A DNA stretch of 8,101 bases from Candidatus Mcinerneyibacteriota bacterium (GTDB lineage Bacteria; AUK180; JAQVHJ01): positions 1 through 8,101 of the forward strand of contig DAOVMD010000124.1 of NCBI GenBank assembly GCA_030630935.1. Reading direction: 5' to 3'. Position numbers and translations under genes: made by a program. Each line of letters begins with the position of its first letter. The stretch's first letter is position 1. Below the pieces are notes generated by a model. The model made no database searches, had not been told where the DNA came from, and was given only the letters and a program-made list of their open reading frames with translations. Shown here in pieces: positions 1-6,791 of the stretch.

Positions 1-444
1 ACCTTTAATGATGCAATTGAAAAGTCAAATGCTCAGATTGCACCATTTTATCTTACATTGGAAAATGAAATTATTTCCGAAGTCGCTTTAAATAATAAAG
101 ATCCGAAACTTTTTAAGATATCTTGCGGATTACCTGAGTTTGGTGTTATTACCTCAAAAAATATTGCAGCAAACTATGGAATCAAACATATTAAGAAAAT
201 TATTGTAGGCACAGATAGAGTACTTCAATATCCTTATATCTCATCTACATTCTCTGTAACATTAAATAAGGCCAGTGCGTTCACACTAAATACAAAAGTT
301 TTATATAAGAATCCATTTGAGGGGAATTACGATTTTGAAGTGGGGGGAATAATTGGTTATGAGTTCTTTAAAAAATATACCACAACTTTTGATTTTATTG
401 GTATGAGAATTATTATGGCAAAACCTTTTAAGGAACAAGACTAA
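1..444 (+). CDS. Aspartyl protease family protein (retropepsin-like), C-terminal part only
   Basis: The frame is open from the first base, so this is the last 147 codons of a longer gene; the TTG at 58 is internal, not a start. The end of the protein has the closing signature of bacterial retropepsin-like proteases: G-G-I-I-G-Y-E-F-F followed by a strand with T-F-D-F (residues about 116-133), the usual 'GilGydfL...iDy' block. Earlier, visible residues 38-50 (F-K-I-S-C-G ... G-V-I-T) sit where a retropepsin repeat normally has the catalytic D-T/S-G and then V-I-S; here the Asp is Ser41. The visible repeat therefore looks catalytically dead. Any working D-T-G would have to lie in an upstream repeat, since many family members carry two. 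A signal peptide or PDZ domain cannot be judged. A 70-bp gap separates it from the cyclase gene. Family assignment is fairly likely; activity is unknown. Confidence 0.65.
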   Translation, partial: TFNDAIEKSNAQIAPFYLTLENEIISEVALNNKDPKLFKISCGLPEFGVITSKNIAANYGIKHIKKIIVGTDRVLQYPYISSTFSVTLNKASAFTLNTKVLYKNPFEGNYDFEVGGIIGYEFFKKYTTTFDFIGMRIIMAKPFKEQD

Positions 445-514
445 AAAGAATCAAAGATTTAACTAGAACTTTTTATTAATTTGAATTTAAAATAATTATT
501 GAATTTCTTTGAAT

Positions 515-3500
515 ATGGAGTATATGAAAAATTTAATCCCGAAATATATTTTAAAGAATTTGAAGAAAGGTAAATTCAGAGGGAAGTTCAATGGAGGAGT
601 TATCTTCATTGATATTATTGGATTTACCCGGATGACAGAGAAGTTAATGAAATCCGGTAAAGAAGGAGCAGAGATTCTTTCCGGAATTATTAATGATATT
701 TTTACACCGATCATTGACATAATTTATTCTCATAATGGTTTCATCTCAACTTATTCCGGGGATGCATTCACTGCAATATTTGAAGATAAGAATTCATTGA
801 ATACAATTTTAGCTGCAGCATCAATCAAGCAGGTATTCAAGAGTTTCGTGGTCCGGAAAACAAGGTTCGGTACCTTCAATCTTTCAGGAAAGATAGGTAT
901 TTCATACGGTTCAATTGACTGGGGAATTATCGGAGATAAACAGAATAGAGTTTATTTCTTTAGAGGAGAAGTAATTAAACAAGCTGTTGAAGCCCAGGAA
1001 CTATGTAAAGCTAATCAAATTATTTTTCATAATAATGTCCAAAACAAGATATCTAAAAGTTCGATAACTTTTCAAAAGAAGACAACCGACTTCCATATTT
1101 TGAAGTCAGTAAAAGGAATAAAACGTATAACTCAGAAGAAAAAGGTGATTAAAGTTTCAAGCAAATTATTAAACGAATTTTTTCAAATTGATTCACTTCC
1201 GTCCAAAATAACCGGTGAATTCCGTGAAGTTGTATCGGTCTTCGTATCATTTGAAGAGATTAAAAGGTTTGATAAATTAGAGAGATTTTTAAAATGGATT
1301 TTAAATCAAATTCAAATTTTCGGGGGCTACTTCAGTTCAATCGAATTTGCAGAGAAGGGTCCGCATATGTTCATTGTTTTTGGTGCCCCAACTTCACACG
1401 AGAACGATCTGGTCAGGGCATTGAATTTTATCCATTCAATTATATCCAGGAAGGATTTAAATATTAAGGCAGGCATAACAATTGGAACTGCATTTGCAGG
1501 TTTTATCGGCAGTAAACTCAGAGAGACTTATACAGTTCTGGGTGACATTGTCAATCTCTCTGCCAGAATAATGACTGCATCCGATTGGGGTGAGATTTGG
1601 GTCCCTGAAATAATTACCAGGAAGATCAAGGATATATATGAAATTGAATTGATAGGAAAGAAGTCATTTAAAGGTAAGAAGAAAAAAACTAAAATCTTTA
1701 AAATATTATCACCTACTTATACATCGAGTGACTTAATTTATAAGAATGAAATCGTTGGTAGAGAGGATGAGTTAAATAAACTTATTAAGTTTTCAAAACC
1801 AATATTCTCCGGCAAATCCCCGGGGATTATTTATATTTATGGTGACACCGGGATAGGTAAATCCAGACTTATTGCCGAGTTTGTAATTAAGAATAAACAC
1901 ACCTGTACTATTTTCCACTTGAAATCTGATGAGATTCTGAGAAAGAGTTTTAATCCATTTACAAATTTATTCAGGGAATATTTTAATCAAGTTGAAGAGA
2001 CTACTGATAAGAAGAGAAAAAAGAGATTTGATAAGGAGTTTAATAATTTAATAAAATCCCTCACTGAACTTTCAGATAAACCATATTCAATTATCAATGA
2101 ATTATTCCGAATAAAATCATTTTTAGGCGCATTATCAGGAGTTTTGTGGGAAAACACTCTATTTTCTCAACTTGAGCCTAAAGACCAATTTCAAAATTTG
2201 CTTTATGGAGTAAAGACATTTTTTAAAGCACAGAGTCTATTGCGCCCTGTAATAATTTATCTCGATGACCTTCAATGGCTTGACCCGGATTCCAAAACAG
2301 CTTTTAAGACTCTCTCGATAAATATTGAAGATTTCCCGATTATGTTAGTTGCTTCAAGCCGGTTTAATGATGACGGTTCAAAACCAATCCTGAACCTTGA
2401 CACTAACTTTCCGGTTGACCGAATCGCATTGGAAGCACTTAAGAGCAGCGCTTTAATAAAGCTAATTAATCAAATTCTCCAGAAGCCGGTTAATACAAAA
2501 TTACTGAATTTTATTATAAAGAAAACCCAATCTAATCCATTTTATATTGAACAGATATGCCTTTATCTTAAAGAGAAGAATGTAATAAGAATTTCAAAGG
2601 GAAAATATATCCTTACGAAAGACGAGATTGATATTCCAAATAAAATAAATACAATTCTAATTTCCAGAATAGACAGATTATCGATAAGATTAAAGGATAT
2701 TATAAAATCCGCTTGTATTCTTGGAATGGAATTCGAAGTAAATATATTGTCCGAGATGTTAAAAGGAGAAAAGATTGAACCTGATCTGATAAGAGGTGAA
2801 AATGAAAGAGTTTGGTTTGCGTTCTCAGAATTAAAATATATCTTCCGTCATTCACTGTTAAAAGATGCAATATATAATATGCAATTAAAATCCAGGTTAA
2901 GGCAATTACATAAATTAGCCGCGGAATCTTTACGGAAACTGTTTAACGATAAGCCGGAAAGGTGTATAGATATCGGAACCCATTATGAAAGGGCTGAGCT
3001 CATTAAAGAAGCTAAGGAGTTTTTATTAAAAGCTGCGGAATATTCAAATAACCATTATAAAAATACAGAAGCACTAACTATATATAATAAATTATTAACT
3101 TTTTCATTAGATACCGAATTAAAAATTGATATTCTCCTTCTAAAGGGGGAAGTTTTATATACAATTGGAAAATGGAAGGAAACAGAAGATACTTTAAATA
3201 AAAGTTTAAAATTATCCCGAAAAATTAATAATCATTTTTATATTTCAAAGAATAAAATATTATTAGGGAGTTTATATAATAATCAGGGAAAATACGCGAA
3301 GGCAAAGAAACATTTATTTTCAGGGTTAGAGTATTTTAAGAATTCGCCAGGTAAGGACTTGTTAGATATCCATCAAGAGCTTGGACTTTTATATTATCGG
3401 CAAAGAGACTTTGAAAAAACTGATGAATTTTATTCAAAGGGTTTAAGATTGGCTAAAAAGACAAAGTTAATTACATCTATTGGAACATTCTATTCAGGGT

Positions 3501-4453
3501 TAGGATTATTAAAATGGAAATCAGGTGATTTTAAAAATGCAATTTCTTATTTTAAAAAATCATTAAGAATTGGCAGAAAGTTGAGCGATAAAAAAAGCGA
3601 GAGTGTTAGTTATACTAACATTGGAAATATTTACCTGGAACGGTGTGAATATGAAAAGGCAAAGTATTATTACTCTCTTGGGTTGAAATTAGCTGAGGAG
3701 ATTGGAGACATGTCTTTGACTTCCGCAATCTCCAGTAATATTGGAGCAGTATTCTTTTATCAAAGCGATCACCTCAGTGCAATTCAATACTTTGAAATTA
3801 ACCTGGAAATATATAAAGAACTCGGTGATATTAGGATGATTGGAAAAACTTTGGGTAATCTTGGAAGTATATATGGTGTCTTAGGTGAGTATGAAAAGGC
3901 ACTGGAATTTTATTTTGAAGGTTTAAAAATTGCCGAAAGAATAAATGTTCAGGAAAGTATTGCAGTAACTTATGGAAATATTGGAGAAGCATATAAATTA
4001 TTAGGGAAAACTAAAAAAGCAGAAGAATATTTTATTAAAGCAATTTCGTTAGTAAAGAAATTGAATATTCCGATATCTCTTATTAATTCAATGAACCAGC
4101 TAAGTGAATTATATTTCACATTAAAAAAATATAAGAAAGCAAAAGTTGTATTTAAAGAGATAATTAAGATTTCAAAGAAACAAAAAATTGAGATTAAAGA
4201 TATTCACCAGAGAGTCACACAAATTCTTGTTCTCAACTATGATTCTCAAAAAAAGACCGAGAAGGGCTTACAGGGATTACTTAATCATTATGATAAACCA
4301 AAGGATAAGGTATTGATTTTATATGAACTTTATTTATTGAGAAGGGATGAAAAGTATAGAGATTCGATTAAGGAAATGTTAAAATTAATTCCAGAGAATA
4401 TATTTAATAAAGAGCTTATTCAAATTCGTAAGGATATCCTTAGTGAGTCGTAG
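515..4453 (+). CDS. Soluble adenylyl cyclase-like protein: tandem class III cyclase domains, STAND/AAA NTPase, TPR repeats
   Basis: Predicted to make cAMP in the cytoplasm; there is no signal peptide or membrane segment. Numbering is from ATG 515 (1312 aa). Cyclase domain 1 (about 28-175) has both metal-binding aspartates, D33 in F-I-D-I-I-G-F-T and D83 in S-G-D-A-F, but lacks the transition-state Asn/Arg (G-E-V-I-K-Q-A-V-E). Cyclase domain 2 (about 236-400) is the reverse: no metal aspartates, but K281 (E-K-G-P), T340 (Y-T-V-L-G-D) and N347/R351 (V-N-L-S-A-R). The two halves should form one composite site, as in mammalian sAC. The Lys/Thr pair is typical of class IIIb cyclases. The NTPase begins at I-V-G-R-E, with Walker A G-D-T-G-I-G-K-S at 443-450, Walker B L-D-D-L-Q-W-L-D near 583, and F-R-H-S-L near 777. 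About ten to eleven TPRs fill roughly 815-1220. The start is uncertain: TTG 509, ATG 515 and ATG 524 are in frame and none has a good Shine-Dalgarno. ATG 515 was chosen; all three keep the domains intact. Confidence 0.93.
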   Translation: MEYMKNLIPKYILKNLKKGKFRGKFNGGVIFIDIIGFTRMTEKLMKSGKEGAEILSGIINDIFTPIIDIIYSHNGFISTYSGDAFTAIFEDKNSLNTILAAASIKQVFKSFVVRKTRFGTFNLSGKIGISYGSIDWGIIGDKQNRVYFFRGEVIKQAVEAQELCKANQIIFHNNVQNKISKSSITFQKKTTDFHILKSVKGIKRITQKKKVIKVSSKLLNEFFQIDSLPSKITGEFREVVSVFVSFEEIKRFDKLERFLKWILNQIQIFGGYFSSIEFAEKGPHMFIVFGAPTSHENDLVRALNFIHSIISRKDLNIKAGITIGTAFAGFIGSKLRETYTVLGDIVNLSARIMTASDWGEIWVPEIITRKIKDIYEIELIGKKSFKGKKKKTKIFKILSPTYTSSDLIYKNEIVGREDELNKLIKFSKPIFSGKSPGIIYIYGDTGIGKSRLIAEFVIKNKHTCTIFHLKSDEILRKSFNPFTNLFREYFNQVEETTDKKRKKRFDKEFNNLIKSLTELSDKPYSIINELFRIKSFLGALSGVLWENTLFSQLEPKDQFQNLLYGVKTFFKAQSLLRPVIIYLDDLQWLDPDSKTAFKTLSINIEDFPIMLVASSRFNDDGSKPILNLDTNFPVDRIALEALKSSALIKLINQILQKPVNTKLLNFIIKKTQSNPFYIEQICLYLKEKNVIRISKGKYILTKDEIDIPNKINTILISRIDRLSIRLKDIIKSACILGMEFEVNILSEMLKGEKIEPDLIRGENERVWFAFSELKYIFRHSLLKDAIYNMQLKSRLRQLHKLAAESLRKLFNDKPERCIDIGTHYERAELIKEAKEFLLKAAEYSNNHYKNTEALTIYNKLLTFSLDTELKIDILLLKGEVLYTIGKWKETEDTLNKSLKLSRKINNHFYISKNKILLGSLYNNQGKYAKAKKHLFSGLEYFKNSPGKDLLDIHQELGLLYYRQRDFEKTDEFYSKGLRLAKKTKLITSIGTFYSGLGLLKWKSGDFKNAISYFKKSLRIGRKLSDKKSESVSYTNIGNIYLERCEYEKAKYYYSLGLKLAEEIGDMSLTSAISSNIGAVFFYQSDHLSAIQYFEINLEIYKELGDIRMIGKTLGNLGSIYGVLGEYEKALEFYFEGLKIAERINVQESIAVTYGNIGEAYKLLGKTKKAEEYFIKAISLVKKLNIPISLINSMNQLSELYFTLKKYKKAKVVFKEIIKISKKQKIEIKDIHQRVTQILVLNYDSQKKTEKGLQGLLNHYDKPKDKVLILYELYLLRRDEKYRDSIKEMLKLIPENIFNKELIQIRKDILSES

Positions 4454-4482
4454 TTGATCTTTAAAGATTTGTAATAAATAAT

Positions 4483-4511
4483 TTGACTATTTGTATAAAT
4501 TAATATATAAT
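4483..4511 (+). promoter_or_regulatory. Consensus sigma70 promoter of rmuC
   Basis: TTGACT at 4483-4488 (5 of 6 to the -35 consensus) is followed after exactly 17 bp by TATAAT at 4506-4511, a perfect -10. It lies in the 72-bp gap between the cyclase stop and the rmuC start. Transcription would begin near 4518, only about 8 nt before the ATG at 4526, with no Shine-Dalgarno visible in between. The AT-rich background makes a -10 match cheap, but the paired boxes at ideal spacing in the right place are persuasive. Confidence 0.7.
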
Positions 4512-4525
4512 AGAATAAATCTCAA

Positions 4526-5884
4526 ATGGAGAAGTACGTGGATCCCATAATAATAATTATATTAATTCTGGTTTCGATTCTTGTAATTTTGCAGGTGATT
4601 AGTTTCTTTACAAAGAAAGATAAGCTCCCTGTTCAGGAATTATTAAGGAAAATTGAGGATTTGGAGAAGCTTCAAGAGACGCTTGATAAAGGTCTTAAAG
4701 ATGAGATGAGCAGGACCAGGAGTGAAGCATCGAAAAATTCAAAGGAGTTAAGGGAGGAAGTTAGGAATTCACTTAAGGATTTCAATGACTTATTAATTTC
4801 ACAGATGACTAAGATTTCCGGGATGCAGAAAGACCAGCTTGATTCCTTTTCCAAGCAATTGACTGAACTCACGAAAATAAACGAAGAGAAACTTGAGAAG
4901 ATGAGGGATACAGTTGATAATAGATTGAAAATCATTCAGGATAGGAACTCTAAGGAACTTGAGAAAATGCGTGAGATCGTGGATGAAAAATTACAATCGA
5001 CCTTGGAGAAGAGATTAGGAGAATCATTTAAACAAGTAAGTAATCAATTGGACCTGGTTGCTAAGGGTTTGGGAGAGATGCGTACTCTTGCAAGCGGAGT
5101 AGGTGATTTAAAGAATCTTTTAAGTAATATTAAAGTTCGCGGTACCTGGGGTGAAATTCAGTTAGGAGCTCTGCTGGAAGAAATCTTAACAACAGACCAA
5201 TATGAACATAATGTGAAGATAAAAAGAAATACAACTGTTGAATATGCAATTAAACTTCCAGGGAAAGAAGAGAATTCTAAACTTTACATTCCAATTGACT
5301 CTAAATTTCCCATGGAAGATTATCAAAGACTTGTTTCAGCTCTGGAAATTGGTGACCAGGAAGGTATTAAGAAATCACGGAAACAGTTAGAAGATAGGAT
5401 AAAATCAGAGGCGAAGAAGATTAAAGATAAATATATCTCTCCACCAATAACTACTAACTTTGCAATTCTATTCTTACCGATTGAGGGTTTATATTTGGAA
5501 GTTCTCCGCTTGCCAGTGAGTGACTTTATTCAAAGAGAATATAATATAATGATTACCGGTCCTACAACTCTTGCAGCACTCTTGAATAGCCTGCAGATGG
5601 GCTTCAGAACCCTGGCTATCGAGAAGAGATCCAGTGAAGTATGGAAATTATTAAGTGCAATTAAGACTGAATTTGGGAAATTCGGTGAGCTCTTAGAGAC
5701 AACTCAAAAGAAAATTCAGGTGGTGAGCAATTCAATTGAAAAAGCTGCCCAGAAATCAAGAAAGATTGAATCAAAATTAAAGAAGGTCGAGGAATTACCA
5801 AAATCCGATGCAGATAAACTTTTAGCTTTAGATGAACCTTCAGAGATTGATGATGAACCTGAAGAAACAACTGATGAAAATTAA
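4526..5884 (+). CDS. rmuC: DNA recombination protein RmuC family
   Basis: The 452-residue protein is close to the usual RmuC length. It starts with a hydrophobic membrane anchor (about residues 8-28, Ile/Leu/Val-rich). A long charged coiled coil follows (about 38-180) with repeated K-L-E-K-M-R-type heptads, then the RmuC core (about 190-430). Hallmarks visible are R-G-T-W-G-E-I-Q-L at 205-213, D-S-K-F-P-M-E-D-Y starting at D258, L-F-L-P-I-E-G-L-Y, and I-T-G-P-T-T-L-A-A-L-L at 343-353. A second coiled region and an acidic tail (P-S-E-I-D-D-E-P-E-E-T) end the protein. In E. coli, RmuC limits recombination at inverted repeats. The family has been predicted to have a PD-(D/E)xK nuclease-like fold, and D258-x-K260 would fit that motif; this is an inference. 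The ATG at 4526 sits directly behind a consensus promoter. The next gene starts 18 bp after the stop, so the two are probably co-transcribed. Confidence 0.93.
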   Translation: MEKYVDPIIIIILILVSILVILQVISFFTKKDKLPVQELLRKIEDLEKLQETLDKGLKDEMSRTRSEASKNSKELREEVRNSLKDFNDLLISQMTKISGMQKDQLDSFSKQLTELTKINEEKLEKMRDTVDNRLKIIQDRNSKELEKMREIVDEKLQSTLEKRLGESFKQVSNQLDLVAKGLGEMRTLASGVGDLKNLLSNIKVRGTWGEIQLGALLEEILTTDQYEHNVKIKRNTTVEYAIKLPGKEENSKLYIPIDSKFPMEDYQRLVSALEIGDQEGIKKSRKQLEDRIKSEAKKIKDKYISPPITTNFAILFLPIEGLYLEVLRLPVSDFIQREYNIMITGPTTLAALLNSLQMGFRTLAIEKRSSEVWKLLSAIKTEFGKFGELLETTQKKIQVVSNSIEKAAQKSRKIESKLKKVEELPKSDADKLLALDEPSEIDDEPEETTDEN

Positions 5885-5902
5885 GAAAATTCAGGATCAA
5901 AA

Positions 5903-6532
5903 ATGAAAAAAACAATTTGTATCCTTGTCTTTTTTTTCGCAGCATTAGTTTTTGTAAATGGAGATGCTTTCTTTATTGAATATGGTTTTAAAACCGGTGT
6001 TGTAAGTTCAAATATTAAGAGTGATTTTTTCTTCACTAAACGTTCAAAACTTGGTCTCGATTTTGGAGTCTTTGCTGAATCAAAAAAGTTTAAAAATTTT
6101 CAGATTGTTGCAGAATTTCATTATATTCAAAAAGGTATTATCGATGCGTATATTATTTTTGATCCTGTAACCTATGAAATTCTTGATATGACTGAGCTTA
6201 AACATAGGTTAGATTATATCTCAATCCCTGTTCTTCTAAAATTATCCAAGGAATATGATATGGTCTTACCATACCTGATGTTCGGTCCAAGATTCGATTA
6301 CTTGTTTAGTTATAGAAGCGATATTTACGGTGTATTGTTTGATGAAGTTAATAACTTCGTGCTCGGAGGTGATTTTGTGCTCGGTACTGAAATGAAGATC
6401 TCGGAGAAAATTTCCGGCATATTTGAATTACGATATAACTTCGATATAACATTGTCAGAGAATATTTTTAATTCAAAAAATGAAGCATTTCAAGTTCTCA
6501 TAGGATTCAAATTCTCAGATTTGAAAAAATAA
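5903..6532 (+). CDS. Small outer-membrane beta-barrel protein (PorT/OMP_b-brl_2-like)
   Basis: The 209-residue protein has a clear Sec signal peptide: M-K-K-T, a hydrophobic core I-C-I-L-V-F-F-F-A-A-L-V-F-V, and probable cleavage after about residue 20-22 (N-G-D-A). The mature part is a run of amphipathic strands with alternating hydrophobic and polar or aromatic residues, ending in G-F-K-F-S-D-L-K-K. The central block Y-I-S-I-P-V-L-L-K-L followed by L-P-Y-L-M-F-G-P-R matches the pattern common in PorT-type barrels ('Y-l-x-I-P-l-l-l-K ... p-Y-l-x-x-G-P'). About eight strands are expected, inserted in the outer membrane. The specific role is unknown; many relatives are uncharacterised. The AGGA at 5893-5896, 6 nt before ATG 5903, supports this start. 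The 18-bp spacing from rmuC suggests a shared transcript, without an obvious functional connection. Confidence 0.75.
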   Translation: MKKTICILVFFFAALVFVNGDAFFIEYGFKTGVVSSNIKSDFFFTKRSKLGLDFGVFAESKKFKNFQIVAEFHYIQKGIIDAYIIFDPVTYEILDMTELKHRLDYISIPVLLKLSKEYDMVLPYLMFGPRFDYLFSYRSDIYGVLFDEVNNFVLGGDFVLGTEMKISEKISGIFELRYNFDITLSENIFNSKNEAFQVLIGFKFSDLKK

Positions 6533-6552
6533 GATAAATTCTTTTCTCTTTT

Positions 6553-6570
6553 AAAATCGTTTATGATTTT
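6553..6570 (+). other. AT-rich hairpin downstream of the beta-barrel gene
   Basis: AAAATCG pairs with TGATTTT (one G-T pair) around a TTTA loop, and the 3' arm runs into TTTTTA. It lies 20 bp after the barrel stop codon and could be a weak intrinsic terminator of the rmuC-barrel unit. The stem is almost entirely A-T, so it may be too unstable to act. Confidence 0.25.
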
Positions 6571-6588
6571 TATGAAAATGATTCGTAG

Positions 6589-6608
6589 CCTGGGGCTTCA
6601 GCCCTAGG
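6589..6608. repeat. GC-rich REP-like hairpin 1
   Basis: CCTGGGGCTTCAGCCCTAGG folds into an 8-bp stem (one G-T pair) with a TTCA loop. It stands out sharply from the AT-rich surroundings. Imperfect GGGCTTCAGCCC-type palindromes resemble dispersed intergenic REP elements, but dispersion cannot be seen within one window. No T-run follows on the + strand, so it is not a standard terminator. Confidence 0.6.
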
Positions 6609-6624
6609 AAAAGTTCGAAAATTA

Positions 6625-6644
6625 AACAGCCGTTTACGGCTGTT
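6625..6644. repeat. GC-rich REP-like hairpin 2
   Basis: AACAGCCGTTTACGGCTGTT is a perfect 8-bp stem with a TTTA loop. Its centre is exactly 36 bp from that of the preceding CCTGGGGC hairpin, and the two together look like one paired palindromic element. On the minus strand the stem is followed by TTTAATTTT, so read that way it could act as a terminator. Confidence 0.6.
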
Positions 6645-6660
6645 ATGAAAATAATAAAAA

Positions 6661-6691
6661 GCATCATGAAAATCAGTGATTTACGTGATGC
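6661..6691 (-). terminator. Third hairpin, intrinsic-terminator-like on the minus strand
   Basis: GCATCA and AAATCA pair with TGATTT and TGATGC, interrupted by a 3-nt internal loop (TGA against ACG). Read on the minus strand, the hairpin is followed at once by TTTTTATTATTTT, a good terminator tail. There is no minus-strand gene upstream for it to end, so it may instead be a further part of the hairpin cluster. Confidence 0.3.
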
Positions 6692-6737
6692 ACTCCATAT
6701 TAATAAAAAAAGGGGAAACTTCTGTGTCAATTAAAAT

Positions 6738-6766
6738 TTGACTTTTATATAAGAATATGTTAACAT
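6738..6766 (+). promoter_or_regulatory. Probable sigma70 promoter of the tandem paralogue pair
   Basis: TTGACT at 6738-6743 is the same -35 hexamer as at the rmuC promoter. After 17 bp comes TAACAT at 6761-6766 (4 of 6 to the -10 consensus). Transcription would start near 6773, leaving a leader of about 19 nt that contains AGAGG (6781-6785), a ribosome-binding site 6 nt before ATG 6792. The weak -10 and the overlapping palindrome suggest regulated expression. Confidence 0.5.
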
Positions 6767-6769
6767 ATT
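6754..6769. promoter_or_regulatory. Perfect 16-bp palindrome overlapping the -10 (candidate operator)
   Basis: AATATGTTAACATATT is identical to its reverse complement over all 16 bases and covers the candidate -10 box. The core GTTAAC occurs again at 6785-6790, just before the start codon. The placement suits a dimeric repressor blocking RNA polymerase. AT-rich sequence yields palindromes more easily than balanced sequence, but 16 perfect bases at a promoter is more than expected casually. Confidence 0.45.
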
Positions 6770-6791
6770 AATATATACGAAGAGGTTAACT

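Noticed and set aside
445-514. Promoter or terminator for the cyclase gene in the 70-bp gap
   Set aside because: The gap is AT-rich with several hexamer-like strings, but no -35/-10 pair at acceptable spacing and no GC stem could be found.
496-720. Antisense open frame overlapping the start of the cyclase
   Set aside because: It lies opposite a strongly recognised cyclase domain and encodes low-complexity Ile/Phe-rich sequence; the other antisense open frames (4672-4935, 5661-5945, 6845-7060, 7758-8042) fail for similar reasons.
4457-4468. ATCTTTAAAGAT palindrome just after the cyclase stop, a possible terminator
   Set aside because: It is only A-T rich with no loop to spare and no T-run after it; chance palindromes of this kind are common in such AT-rich DNA.
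6692-6730. Minus-strand promoter with TTGACA (complement of 6725-6730)
   Set aside because: No good -10 lies at 16-18 bp, and any transcript would begin almost at the hairpin at 6691, leaving little to encode.
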